64,000 bases of DNA from positions 5,119,001-5,183,000 of the forward strand of contig NC_071354.1 in NCBI RefSeq assembly GCF_943734655.1. The letters run 5' to 3'. Position numbers and translations under genes: made by a program. Below are positions 24,684-36,400 of the stretch, piece by piece. Source of the DNA: Sabethes cyaneus. Taxonomy: Eukaryota > Arthropoda > Insecta > Diptera > Culicidae. A model generated the notes under the pieces. That model was not told the origin of the DNA and did no database searches. It was given only the letters and a program-made list of their open reading frames with translations. The number at the start of each line of letters is the position of its first letter. The first letter of the stretch is position 1.

Positions 24684-25480
24684 TTTTATTTAAACATCAA
24701 ACGAGAAATCGCTCAAATATCAAGAGACGTAATTTTGTGTTTTCCTTGATATTGAAGGCGCTTTCGATAACACGCCCTTCGCTTTAATTATTGCGGCTGT
24801 AGTGTAATCATGTGTGACTGACCACACTACCAATGAGCTAGATTCAAGAAATGTTTTCGAGCAAACAAATCTTAGGATCATTGGAAGAGACGTATCTCAC
24901 GATTTTGGCGATAGATGGAAGTCAAGAAGTAGTTCTCTGCTTCTTGCGTTGGTCACTGGTGGCCTACGCATACCTTCACAAGCTATCGCAGCTTGGTTAT
25001 AAGACTATTGCTTACGCCGTCAAAGGAAAGTTTGACGCAGTGCAGCTAGGAGCTAAAAATACCACGATGTTATGATGTTTGCGTGTGTGGATATTATCAC
25101 TACGACCAGCATTTTGATCTATTGTGATATGTTATGATGTTTACAAGAGTGGCTTAATGTAAACCCGACAAAAATAATCACAGTTAAACAGTGAACTACT
25201 GACAATCAGGGGAATTCTAACAGGACACAGTTCCGCTCTTTATCATTTAAAGAATATTGGATGCTACCGACATCTGCCGCTTTTGTAACTCTGAACTTGA
25301 AAGTCCAGCGCATCTGTTCTGCACTTCTGGGGCTCTTACTTTATCTAGACATATCTTCTTTAGAAGTTTCCTTCTCACTCCATGGCGAGTATATAACCCA
25401 AATCCCAAAAGCTCATTAATTTTATTAGCCATGTAGTACTGAACTGGGGCACAGGATTGCAACTATCTAGCCCAACTTCA
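24400..25480 (+). pseudogene. Decayed I/R1/Jockey-type LINE
   Basis: Plus-strand pieces in the right order. KSFRPISLPSSTLLMLVEKI lies at 24477-24535 (RT finger region). FLDIEGAFDNTPFALIIAAV lies near 24743-24800 (motif A). SLVAYAYLHKLSQLGYKTIAYA lies near 24950-25015 (around motif C, with the catalytic Asp pair lost). VNPTKI follows near 25160, and a C-terminal zinc motif ICRFCNSELESPAHLFC at about 25270-25320. Many stops and frameshifts. A (TTTA)n microsatellite splits it near 24648-24690. Confidence 0.7.
24648..24692 (+). repeat. (TTTA)n microsatellite
   Basis: About ten copies of ttta lying inside the LINE relic. Confidence 0.9.
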
Positions 25481-25839
25481 CCAATGTGTTTGACCAGCTC
25501 GTAAACCGTGTACAGCAATCGAGGCCTGTCCCTAAATACCGTCACAGTGGCGTTTTAAGCCAATGCCCTTCTGGCATGCAAAAAAGGCCTGCTCAACCTG
25601 CACAGGGCCTCGCGCGCTGTAATGCTGCCACTGGTTTTCATGTGTTTTGCTCGCACTTTTCTCCTTCTTCCTTCTGTTTTACCTCCCCAAAAAACATTTT
25701 TGCTGCATAATTGCTCCTTAAGCAATTGGATATTGGCTATGTAACAGTTGAATAAGTTTCTTTTCAAATAAAATGTTTGTTGGGAATTTCTTGGGAATTT
25801 ATCTCGACTTTCCTTTATTTCTGTCACGTAGTTTCTAAA

Positions 25840-26690
25840 ATTTTATATCAGTTTTCTTCGTTTCCTGTCCCATTTTTTCTTATTTTCAGTCCAGTTTTTT
25901 TTGTTTCTTACTCATTTTTTTGAAATTTTCCCTCCCGTTTTGCGTTTTTTTAGTTGATTTTTAGTTCTCGGTTTTTCCGATCTCTCCTTCTCCAGTTTCT
26001 CCAGTTTTACCTTCTTACTTAGTATGTTTTACCTGTTTGTCTTCTATTCCATCGCTCCATTTTTATTTCCCACTCCTATTTTGACTCATACTTCTTTTCC
26101 TTGTTTCTTTTATGGATTTTCTTTTTTATCTCTCGCTATTCTTTTCTTCCCTTTTAGTTTCTTTTGATTTCTGTCCCGTTTTCCCTTTCTTGTCTCGTTT
26201 TCCATCTTTTTCTTTCCCGTTTTCTGTCACGTTTTTCCCTGATCGGTCTTCTTTCTATTTGTCCTGTTTTCCCTGCTTTTCTCTCTCGGGTTTCCTTTTC
26301 TCTACCCATTGTTCTTGTTTTCTTTCTCTTCTTTTTCTGTCGTGTTTTTCGCCCTTTTCAGTTCTGGTAAGGTTTCCTTTTTTTGTTCTCGTTTCTTAAT
26401 TTTTCGGCTCACGTATTCTTTGCTTTTTTTCCTCTTTTTTAATACAATTTTTTACCTCTTTTCCAGTTTTTTTGACTTTTATATCCAGTTTATTCTCATG
26501 TTCTTTCTCGTTTTCTTGGTCGTTTTTATTGTTTTCTCTCATTTTTCTTCGTCTCTTTTCCGTTCTCTCTCTTTTTCTGCCCAGTCTTCTCTTTTTCTCT
26601 TTTCGTTTTCCTTCCAATTGCGTCATGATTTTTCTTTCGATTGTATTATTTTTTTGGAAAAAGTTTGTAGTTGTAGAATGTTCCAAAAGG
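25840..26690. repeat. Long polypyrimidine tract
   Basis: About 850 bp in which the plus strand is overwhelmingly T and C, with recurring but degenerate words such as cgttttctgtc, tttccct and tttctcgttttc. Open frames on both strands here (for example 26112-26399 and 26396-26686) are compositional artefacts made of Phe/Ser/Leu or Lys/Glu/Arg. Probably a decayed simple repeat. The upstream stretch 25481-25839 holds nothing I recognise. Confidence 0.8.
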
Positions 26691-27088
26691 TAAATATTTT
26701 TATTGACGTAGGACTACGCCTTACCGCAGGGTGTCAAAAACTTGCCTGCGTCGGCCTGACCGCTCTCGTCGGGCTTTTTGAGTAAAAAATTGTTGCAATC
26801 GTAAAAAAATCATTAATAATTATATTAGGCCTATTTTCGACTCATTTCTTTTTAATTGGGTATTTTAGCGGTATTTAAATTCTCGCATATTATGATAAGA
26901 TATGATGTCACTGTAAAGTCACATGAAGACTTTTCCAAATTTGACGAGTGAAAGTAATAAAAAAAAGCATTTTTTTCATTAAAAAAATTTTTTGGAATTA
27001 GACGATAGCTTATAAGTAAACCATTTTTCTTCTCAACTCGCCTTAGACAACACAGTGGGTAGATAAACTATGGTCATCAGACGATACA
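26691..27088 (-). repeat. Partial third copy of the dispersed repeat and flank
   Basis: On the minus strand this begins with the block found at 17190-17400: the run tattgacgtaggactacg followed by gcagggtgtcaaaaactt, compared with the inverse complement of the second copy. Similarity fades after about 26830. A short word, ttgggtatttta at 26856, is inverted at 40873-40884 on the far side of the nested elements. Confidence 0.45.
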
Positions 27089-27535
27089 ACCCGATAAAAA
27101 ATCCCCCCTACTTTTCCCCCGATTTAGTAGGTTCGCGTCGGCTGAATCGCCCGATTTTGGACCCGACGAATCGGCCGATTGTTGCAACGACGCTTATGGG
27201 AGTTTAACAGGGCGATCTACCGATTCGTCGGTATGTTTAATCGATCGACAAAAACCGACTAAATTGGCTGTTTAGTCGGGTGACGAAATAAAGGTGTCTG
27301 ATGGAACCAAACGAAATAGGTTGATCAATCGGGAGATAAACTTTGTCAATATACCGACGAAATAGGTGGATTAATTGGTGTATGTAGTTAACTTGCCTAC
27401 CAAAGCCGATTAAATCGGTGGAGGAATCAGACGACGAAATACGTAAATCATACGAAATAGGTGGATTAATCGATGGAGAAAATTTTGTAACCTACGGAAC
27501 CATACGAAATAGGTCGATTATTTGGGACATAAAAT

Positions 27536-27701
27536 TTGATTAATAGGTTGATTTCTTCGGCATCCTATTTCGTCGATAGATGCGTAAAACAGCATCTGTC
27601 AAAATTTTCTATTGGGTATACCCAATAGAAAATTTTGACAGATGCTGTTTTACGCATCTATCGACGAAATAGGATGCCGAAGAAATCAACCTATTAATCA
27701 A
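27536..27701. repeat. Perfect 166-bp palindrome
   Basis: Two 83-bp arms meet without a spacer between 27618 and 27619 (attgggta/tacccaat). I compared both arms base by base and found no mismatch. It directly adjoins the inner end of the left inverted arm of the surrounding element. Confidence 0.9.
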
Positions 27702-28232
27702 CCGACTTCGTCGGATCGTGTTGAATGGTTGTCTCCGTCACCCGACGCATTGGTATATTTAATCTGTTACCGTCGGGTAACGATTAAATCAGATGATGAT
27801 CGGTTTACTCTGTACAGAATGATGTTTTGACAGCTAAGTCTGATTGATTTTTGAACAAGGCCAGTTTACTTCTAATTCACTTGTTCTTTATTTGAATAGC
27901 TAGGTAAGTATCCTTTACATAAAAAGACAGCTGCATTGAATTTGTAACTTATTATCGCTATTTTAGTTGGAATTTCGCACTGAAAATTATCGTGCGACTA
28001 TTTTTTCCTATCGGATTGTGGAGCCACACAACGGAGATAGAGGTTAGGTCCAGTAACAAGCTGCTCTTGACTCGGTTTATATCTTCCTTAAAGGAACTCC
28101 GTCCGGATCTGCGTCGCCGTCAATGAGGCATGGAATCGAAAAGGTCCTGCGACAAGTTCATCTCCTTTGTCACGATGGGAACGGATTGGTTCTGCGGAAG
28201 AAATTGATCGATTGGCTTCATGAAGGATGAGC

Positions 28233-28237
28233 AGGTT
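28233..28237. repeat. BEL target-site duplication, left
   Basis: aggtt immediately before the 5' LTR; the same five bases follow the 3' LTR at 39766-39770. Confidence 0.9.
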
Positions 28238-28926
28238 TGTCGCTGCTAGAGCGGAATGATAAAAATAAATAACTTAGCTGGAGGCATTATCGCTTCCAGA
28301 GGTAGAGCAAACAAGCTGCTTAGCTAGACGCACCAACGATGTAATCAAATAAACATGCTAGAAAAACGATCCATCTAATCGGGAGTAGGAAAATCAGAAT
28401 ATGAAAAGGAATCTGAAAAACCATCTCGCGCATGGATTATGTACTGATTAGACTATTTATTTAGGGCCTGAAAGATTAAGCCACTCCCATGTGTCGCATT
28501 TAGAATTTCTTTCTCTTTTTATCGTTAGGACGCAATGAGGAGTGTTCAAACAATTATAGTGTTTTAGAATAAGCGCCCGTTAGACTCCAGAAGGAAAATA
28601 AATGAAAATTATGGATATTCGAAGAAAAGTCTGGTATCTAAAGGGACATAGTATATAAGTCAATTTCCTGGGATGCTTTACATAAGTATCCATCGATTAT
28701 TCAACGCGTAGCTTTAAGACGACAATTGTAACTTTTTTCAATAAAGTTAAGTTTTTCCTGGGAACAGTTTCCCACATAGCAGTAAAGTGAAGTGAATTAA
28801 TCAGCACGAGTGAATATCACATCCAATTTCAAAGTACGACCTAGTCGGAAAAGTGACTTTGGAGCAACAACGAAAACCACCGGCTAAGACCATCTCTGGC
28901 CAAACTAAATGTTGCTCGCGACAACA
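28238..28926 (+). repeat. 5' LTR of the BEL/Pao element
   Basis: 689 bp, begins TGT and ends ACA, and appears identical to 39077-39765. It contains a TATA-like tatataa at 28652-28658 and an aataaa at 28740-28745, suitable for promoter and poly(A) functions. The sequence just inside (28927 onward) was not matched to a specific tRNA primer site. Confidence 0.95.
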
Positions 28927-30433
28927 TTTAATGGTGGCTATCCAGAGAGGATAGTAAGGAAGGCGAACTCACGGAATAAAACCAGGAAGCTTCCAACCAG
29001 ACTGTTTGGTTGAATTTTTGTGTCGACTTCTGCCACTGGCGGTGGAAGTGACAATTCTTGACCCGCGCTAGGGTAAGAAAGTAAAAAAAGACCTGTCGCA
29101 AGCGTACAGGCACTAAGTCGAGGAAAATAATACTCGCAATTTCAGTCAGAAAGCTGACTGTTTTGAGTCGACTTCTACCACAAGGGTAGAAGTGACAATT
29201 GTTGGCCCGCGCAAGGGCAATCAATAGACCTGCTGCAAGCAAGCAGGCAAAAGACGGGACTACTTCTACCAGATTGGGGCAGCACCCGCTATCATTGGCG
29301 CTCAAGGAGGCCGGTGATATCTACCGACGACAGGCGTCGGTGTTAACCAAAACCTCAAGTTCAGTGAGCTGCTTGAGTCACTAGCAGGCGCTAGTGCCAT
29401 TGTAATCGTCGGTCAGCAAGGAGACCGGTGATATTTACCGACAGGCGTCGGTGTTAACCAAAATCTCAAGTTCAGTGAGCTGCTTGAGTCACTAGCAGGC
29501 GCTAGTGTGATCCGAAAAAACACCGGCATACAAGGAGGCCGGTGCAACCCAACCGACGGAAGGCGTCGGTGCTATCTAAAATCTCAAGTTCAGTGAGCTG
29601 CTTGAGTCACTAGCAGGCGCTAGTGCCATTGTAATCGTCGGTCAGCAAGGAGACCGGTGATATTTACCGACAGGCGTCGGTGCCATCTAAAATCTCAAGT
29701 TCAGTGAGCTGCTTGAGTCACTAGCAGGCGCTAGTGCCATTGTAATCGTCGGTCAGCAAGGAGACCGGTGATATTTACCGACAGGCGTCGGTGCTATCCA
29801 AAATCTCAAGTTCAGTGAGCTGCTTGAGTCACTGGCAGGCGCTAGTGCAATCCGAAAAAACACCGGCACACAAGGAGGCCGGTGCAACCCAACCGACAGA
29901 AGGCGTCGGTGCTATCCAAAATCTCAAGTCCAGTGAGCTGCTTGAGTCACTGGCAGGCGCTAGTGCAATCCGAAAAAACATCGGCACACAAGGAGGCCGG
30001 TGCAACCCAACCGACGGAAGGTCGGTGCTATCTAAAATCTCAAGTTCAGTGAGCTGCTTGAGTCACTAGCAGGCGCTAGTGTGATCCGAAAAAACACCGG
30101 CATACAAGCAGGCCGGTGCAACCCAACCGACGGAAGGTCGGTGCTATCCAAAAGCTCAAGTCTAGTGGGCTAGCTTGAGTCACTAGTAGGCGACTAGTGT
30201 AATCCGAAACATCGGCGCTCAAATAGGCCGGTGACACTCCAACCGACAGGCGGTCGGTGATTCCAACACATCGGCACCCAGTCGGTGGCAAAAGGTCGGT
30301 GAACCGAAGCAGCAGCGTAGCAGCATCGGCAATCAGCTGGTGGCAACCGCATCGACGAACGGTCGGTGAACCCTAGAATCAACAAACACAGCAGGCACAG
30401 GCAAAGGCAAAGAAAAACATCTGGTGAGTGAAA
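28927..30433 (+). promoter_or_regulatory. Structured leader of the BEL element
   Basis: Untranslated region between the 5' LTR and the Gag start. It holds two related segments near 29018 and 29165, each with a cttc...gaag stem-loop (perfect in the second, cttctacc/gggtagaag). The array of eight 111-118-bp repeats at 29354-30240 follows. A final stretch to 30420 still has paired accgac/gtcggt words. Stop codons and short ORFs fill all frames, so it is not coding. A role in translation initiation, packaging or dimerisation is conceivable but unproven. Confidence 0.7.
29354..30240 (+). repeat. Eight tandem 111-118-bp repeats, each rich in stem-loops
   Basis: Units begin with ctcaagttcagtgagctg or a variant at 29354, 29465, 29583, 29694, 29805, 29923, 30039 and 30155. 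Within a unit four self-complementary pairs are seen: ctcaag/cttgag, actagc/gctagt, caccgg/ccggtg and accgac/gtcggt. Two unit types occur: one with attgtaatcgtcggtcagc (111 bp), one with atccgaaaaaacaccggc (116-118 bp). Confidence 0.9.
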
Positions 30434-33400
30434 ATGCACAAAATTTTAGTAAATAATAAAAACGGCAATTGCCGTCTTTGTGAAAAACCCGATAGCATCG
30501 GCACGTTGGTAGCCTGCGACGAATGTGATCGCTGGTTCCACGTGTCATGTGCGGGATTAGATCACACTCCCGGTGAAAAGGAGCCGTGGATTTGTTTTAA
30601 ATGTAAGAGACTCTACGACGAGATCTCGAGTAGGGACAAGAAGATTTCTCGATTAGAAACTCCCGACAGCTCGCATGTCGAGGCATTTAACGAAATTATT
30701 AATAAAATAAAAGAAATAAATGTCGAAAAGCATTCATCTACCGACAATTTCTTGATGAAACAGTCGATGATTGACTTGCCATATTTTGATGGGTCATATA
30801 ATCTTTGGCCCAGATTTAAACAAACCTTTATCGAAACCACGAATAAAGGTAATTTTTCCGATTTGGAAAATTTGTATAGACTGCAAAAAAGTCTCAAAGG
30901 AAATGCATTGAAATTAGTCAGTGCACTCCTGTTGGATTCTGCCAACGTCGGAATAATTTTGAATAAATTAGAAGAACATTTCGGCAGTTCCGAAATGGTC
31001 TATAATGGCTTATTAAGAGAGGTACTTTCGTTAAAGGCTCCTCGATTAGAAATGCCTAAAACGGTAGTCGATTTTATATCAGGGATTGGAAACCTGGTAA
31101 TAACTATGAAAAGTTTAAATAGAGAGGAATATTTAAATGACCAACGTCTGATTAAAGACTTGGCCTTTAAATTACCAACAACATTGCATCAAAAATGGTT
31201 GATGCACCTTAATGAGGAGAGACTCATGTCAACTCCTAAAAACCCCTATACGGCTCCAACATTAGAAAATTTTTATAAGTGGTTGAAACCACAAGAAACT
31301 CTTGCGAACATGTTAATCGCGGAAAGAGGCGTTAACTATGAAAGAACAAGACCAGACCGGGTGAATTTCCTCGGTAATAAACAGTCCAGATGCTTTGCTT
31401 GCAAGGGCGATCATCGTTTATCTGATTGCCTAAATTTTAAAAGGATGCCACTTGACAAAAGAAGGCAATTCACAAGGGAAAGGAAAATTTGTTTCTCTTG
31501 TTGTAATTACAGCAACCATAGAATGCAGGATTGCAAGATTGGTAAAACATGTGGTGTTGACGGTTGCACATTGAAGCACCATCCATTGCTGCACGCGCCC
31601 TTTAATACAAGAAACAACAATTCAGACACGTCAAGAAGACAACCTGAAAATGTAAATTGTCTTGTGCAAAATAACAAGACTATCTACTATCAAGTAGTGC
31701 CGATTACAATAATCGGCGAAGACTGCGAATATAAAACCTTCGCTTTCTTTGATACAGGTTCGTCTGTAAGTTTGATCAAAGAACAAGTTGCAAATGATGT
31801 TAAAGCAACAGGTTCATGTGTTCCGCTAACGCTTGCCTGGACCAATGGAGAAGTCCAGGAAGAACGGAATAGTCAGGTAATACAAATTAAGGTCCAAGCC
31901 GATAATGGACAAATCTTTACCATTAAAAACGTGAGAACAGTTGATGAACTGAATTTACCTGTTCAATCAATAGATATGAAACAATTAAAATCACGATATC
32001 CTTACCTTCGTGATGTAAATATGCGATCATATGAGCAAGCGGTACCCACCATACTATTGGGGCTACCTCATGCTTATTTATTTAAGGCAATAGCAGAACG
32101 CTCGAGGGGAAATAATGAGCCCATTGCCAAACAAACAAAATTGGGATGGACTATTTTTGGTGGTAGCGAAGTTAATACTAACACCAAAAACTTGTTCTCC
32201 ATAGATGAAGTTATTGAAGAAGAGAAGTCAATTAGAGAAATGATGTCGAATTACTTCTCAACAGAAGCCTTTGGGGTAAAAGTCCCACAAAGCAACCTGA
32301 TTCCGAAAGCGGATGAGCAAGCCATTAAAATAATGGAAAACACCTTAACAAAAACTAACCAGGGCTATGAGATTGACCTGTTATGGAAAAATGAAGACGT
32401 GAAATTTCCAAACAGCTTTAAAACTGCGTTGGGACGTCTTCTAATACAAGAAAGAAAGATGGATAAGGATCCAACACTAAGAGATTGGTATAATGCCAAG
32501 ATAAAAGAATATGTCGAAAAGGGATATATGCGTAAATTAACAGTTGGAGAGTATATGAAAAGTACTCCAAAAACATTTTATCTCCCTCACTTCGTGACTA
32601 TAAACAAAAATAAGCAGCCGCCGAAACCAAGACTAGTATTCGACGCAGCTGCAAAAATGGAGGGCGTTTCCCTCAATTCTCGACTGCTATCAGGACCAGA
32701 TATGACTGAATCAGCCTTAGGAATCAAGATGCGCTTTAGAGAAGCACCATTTGCGATTTCAGGCGACATTCAAGAGATGTTCCATCGAGTTGGAATAATA
32801 AAAGAAGATCGGCAAGCCCAACGAATCCTCTTTAGGGAAAGTTCCAAGGTTCGTTTGGACGTTTACGAGATGCAAGTAATGACGTTTGGTGCGACATGCT
32901 CGCCAGCTTGCGCGCAATTCGTAAAGAACACAAACGCGAAAAACTTCTTAAGCGAAAGTCCTGATGCAGTAGAAGCAATTATCAGAAATCATTATGTAGA
33001 TGATTATCTAGATAGCTTCCATGACATAACTAATGCGACAAGAATAGTTTCAGATGTAATTCGCATACATGATGGGGCAAGCTTTAAAATAAGAGGCTTT
33101 GTTTCAAATTCTAAAAAACTACTCAGCAAATTGCCGGCTGATAGAATATCGCCAATAAAAGAAGTCTCTCTTGATGAAGAGCAAAACTTCGAGAAAATAT
33201 TGGGCATGTATTGGAATACACAATCCGATACATTTAAATACAAATTAAAAATACCTGAAGCAGTCACATTAGAACCAACGAAAAGAGAAGTTTTGTCTTT
33301 CATTATGAGTGTGTATGACCCATTAGGACTCATATCTCACATAACGATAGAGTCAAAATTAATAATGCAAGATTTGTGGCGCACTGGTATTGAATGGGAT

Positions 33401-36400
33401 GATAAAATTCCCGACAATTTGAATAAAACTTGGCAAAACTGGATAAAAAAGCTATCGGTACTTGAGAACTTGAGTATTCCAAGATGTTACTCTCTTCAAC
33501 AAAAGGAATCTAGAAAAGAACTTCATATATTTTGCGACGCATCATTAAAGGCATACGCAACTGTAATATATATGAGAACTATGTCACATTTGCAAACTGA
33601 TGTCACTATAGTCGCCGCCAAAGCTAGAGTCGCGCCTACGAAAATTATATCGGTGCCGCGACTAGAGCTGCAGGCAGCAGTTTTGGGAACTCGTTTATTA
33701 AACACAGTACAAAGCGAGTTAAGATTAACTATCCACAAAACAATCTTTTGGACTGATTCGAAAACAGTCTTGAGCTGGATAAAATCAGATGTTAGAAAGT
33801 ATAAGCAGTTTGTGCAATATCGAGTAAGTGAGATTCTCGATAGTACAATGGAATCTCAATGGAGATATATAGATTCCGCATCAAACCCTGCTGATGAAGG
33901 AACAAAGGTAATTTCATCAGAGTCTAAATTTATAGAAGGCCCATCCTTTTTAAAACTAAAGGAATCCGAATGGCCAACGAAATTCAATGATATATCAATT
34001 AAAGAGTCGTGTCATGAAGAATTACGACCCATGTATACGCTAAAGGAAATCGATAAGCCACAGTTCGATATTTTATGTATTACTTGGTGCTCTGATTGGA
34101 ATCGATTGAAAAGAGCACTCTGCATAATTAAAAAGTTCGCACAATTTATTAAAAGTAAAAGGCGAAACTTACCCTTTAATAGCATAATAACCGCTTCTGA
34201 TATGCAGCAAGCTGAAGAGTTTTTGATACGAACCGCTCAATGGAATGCGTTTCCTGATGAGATGGTAGAATTGCAAACTACTGGAACGGTTGATAAAAGC
34301 AGTAGGATTCGAACTCTCACGCCGTTTGTGGCAGACAACGGTATAATGAGATCAGAAACACGTTACAAAAATACGAAATTTGTTCCTTATGCGGCTCGAT
34401 ATCCCTACATTTTACCAGATAAACATCATGTATCTGAGTTAATACTGAAACACCAACATGAGCGTTTCAAGCATAAAAAAATGAAGGCTGCTATAGCAGC
34501 AGTCCAACAGAAATATCATATCATTCACATTGACGCCGGTATGAGAAAAATTAAAAATCGTTGCCAGCGTTGTAAGAATGAATCTGCGAGAGCAAAGGCG
34601 CCTAAAATGGCACCATTGCCCGAGTGTAGATTACAACCATTCGTAAAGCCGTTTACACATACGGGAGTGGATTATTTTGGTCCATATAACGTATCGGTTA
34701 ATAGACGGTCGGAGAAAAGATGGGGAGCTCTATTTACATGTATGACAACTAGAGCTGTTTATATAGAAGTAGCACAGAACTTAAGTGCAGACGCATTTTT
34801 ATTGTGCCTCACTACAGTCCAAGCTAGACGAGGTAGAATTAAGCACCTTTATAGCGATAACGGAACTAATTTTGTTGGAGCAGATAATGAGCTGAAAAAA
34901 CTTCAACGTCGATTGTCTACTGAAGGAATTGAATGGCATTTTAATACTCCAGCCTCTCCACACCACGGTGGATGCTGGGAGAGGCAGGTGTACGAAATAA
35001 AGACTTTAATGCCCAGTGAAACAATGCCTGAGCACGTCTTTAGACACCTGTTGGCAGAAATTGAATTTATAATAAATTGTAGGCCACTAACAGCCATTTC
35101 ACTTGACGCCACTGATGATGAACCGCTCACTCCAAACCACTTTTTATTTGGATGCGCCGGGGAATCAGAACCTTCCCTGAATGACACCTCCAAAGCGGAA
35201 GCGTCAAGACAACAGTGGAAGCGCGTTCAACTACTAGCAAAAAATTATTGGGATCGTTGGTTACATGAGTATCTTCCTTCAATCGCAAGGAGATCCAAAT
35301 GGACAGAAGAGATTCGCAATATACGTGTTGGTGACATCGTAATGATAGCCGATGATCATCATAAAGCAAAGTGGCAAAAAGGAATGGTAATAGAAGTACA
35401 TCCGGGTAAAGACCAAAAGGTTCGCTCGGCCACAATCAGAACGACGACAGGAATATTAAAAAGACCCGTTGTTAAGTTAGCCGTACTAGATGTAAACCCT
35501 CCGAGTGAAGAGGGAGGTACCGCAAAAGAAGAAGATTTGGGCGTTGAACTCAAACAAACAATAAAGCAAAATTTTGAAGAGCAAAGTTCTAGGAAGCCGC
35601 ATGCTGTAAAGTCAAGTGCAGGCAATAAACATAACTTTGTTGGTGTAGTAAAAAGAACGCCAACCGAAATATTTAAACCATACGAATATGGGAAGAGAAA
35701 ATGCATTGATCTTGACGAAGTCAAACGGATTGCAGCTCAAATTTCAAAACCCGAACCAAAGCGTAAGAGAAAAGCTATAATTAGACCCTGGACGTGGGGT
35801 AATTTACTTATGCTTTTTTACATTATATGTGCGGCATTCGGATCCGTGTTTTCCTATGAAGGTTCCGGGCTAATCGCTTATGACTGCGGCAATCCTGAAG
35901 TTAACTTAACGAGTTATTCATTATTAGATGTAGCATCTTGTATTCCACCTTCCAACAATTTAACGACGGAAGAAGTGCAAATACAGGTCTTGCAACGTAA
36001 TGTCAAAAGCGAAATACATGTATTCCAATGCAAGGTGATAATGAAGCGCCGAATTAAGCATTGTGGTATGCATTCGCATACATCTGAATTCGAGAGGGGT
36101 TATGCTTACATGGTGAAAGAGTTTACTGCAGAAGAATGTAGACTTTCACATCAACTTAATAGAGTGACACTTACAGACACTCATACGATTCGCGAACTAA
36201 AACGAAACTCTACAGTTAGAGGTGAGAAACTCATTGTGGGTTCCGTTTCTGGAAGTAGTTGTGTAGGCGGGAGACATTGGACACCCGAATATACATGGGA
36301 GAATGCATTGGTTTTTTACGAGTATGAGATAACGTTACAAGATTATGTAGCAACAGTTGACTTCGAAAGCGATACTGTATATTTGAGAAACGGTATAAAT

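Noticed and set aside
26112..26785. Several ORFs rich in Phe/Ser/Leu and, on the other strand, Lys/Glu/Arg
   Set aside because: Produced by the pyrimidine tract; no initiation context, splice signals or domain pattern.
28238..28926. Left LTR as a solo LTR
   Set aside because: Its partner at 39077-39765 and the shared aggtt duplication show a full element.
29354..30240. Regular repeats with variable segments, superficially like a CRISPR array
   Set aside because: Units are 111-118 bp with several internal stem-loops, lie in the leader of an LTR retrotransposon, and the genome is eukaryotic; no cas genes.
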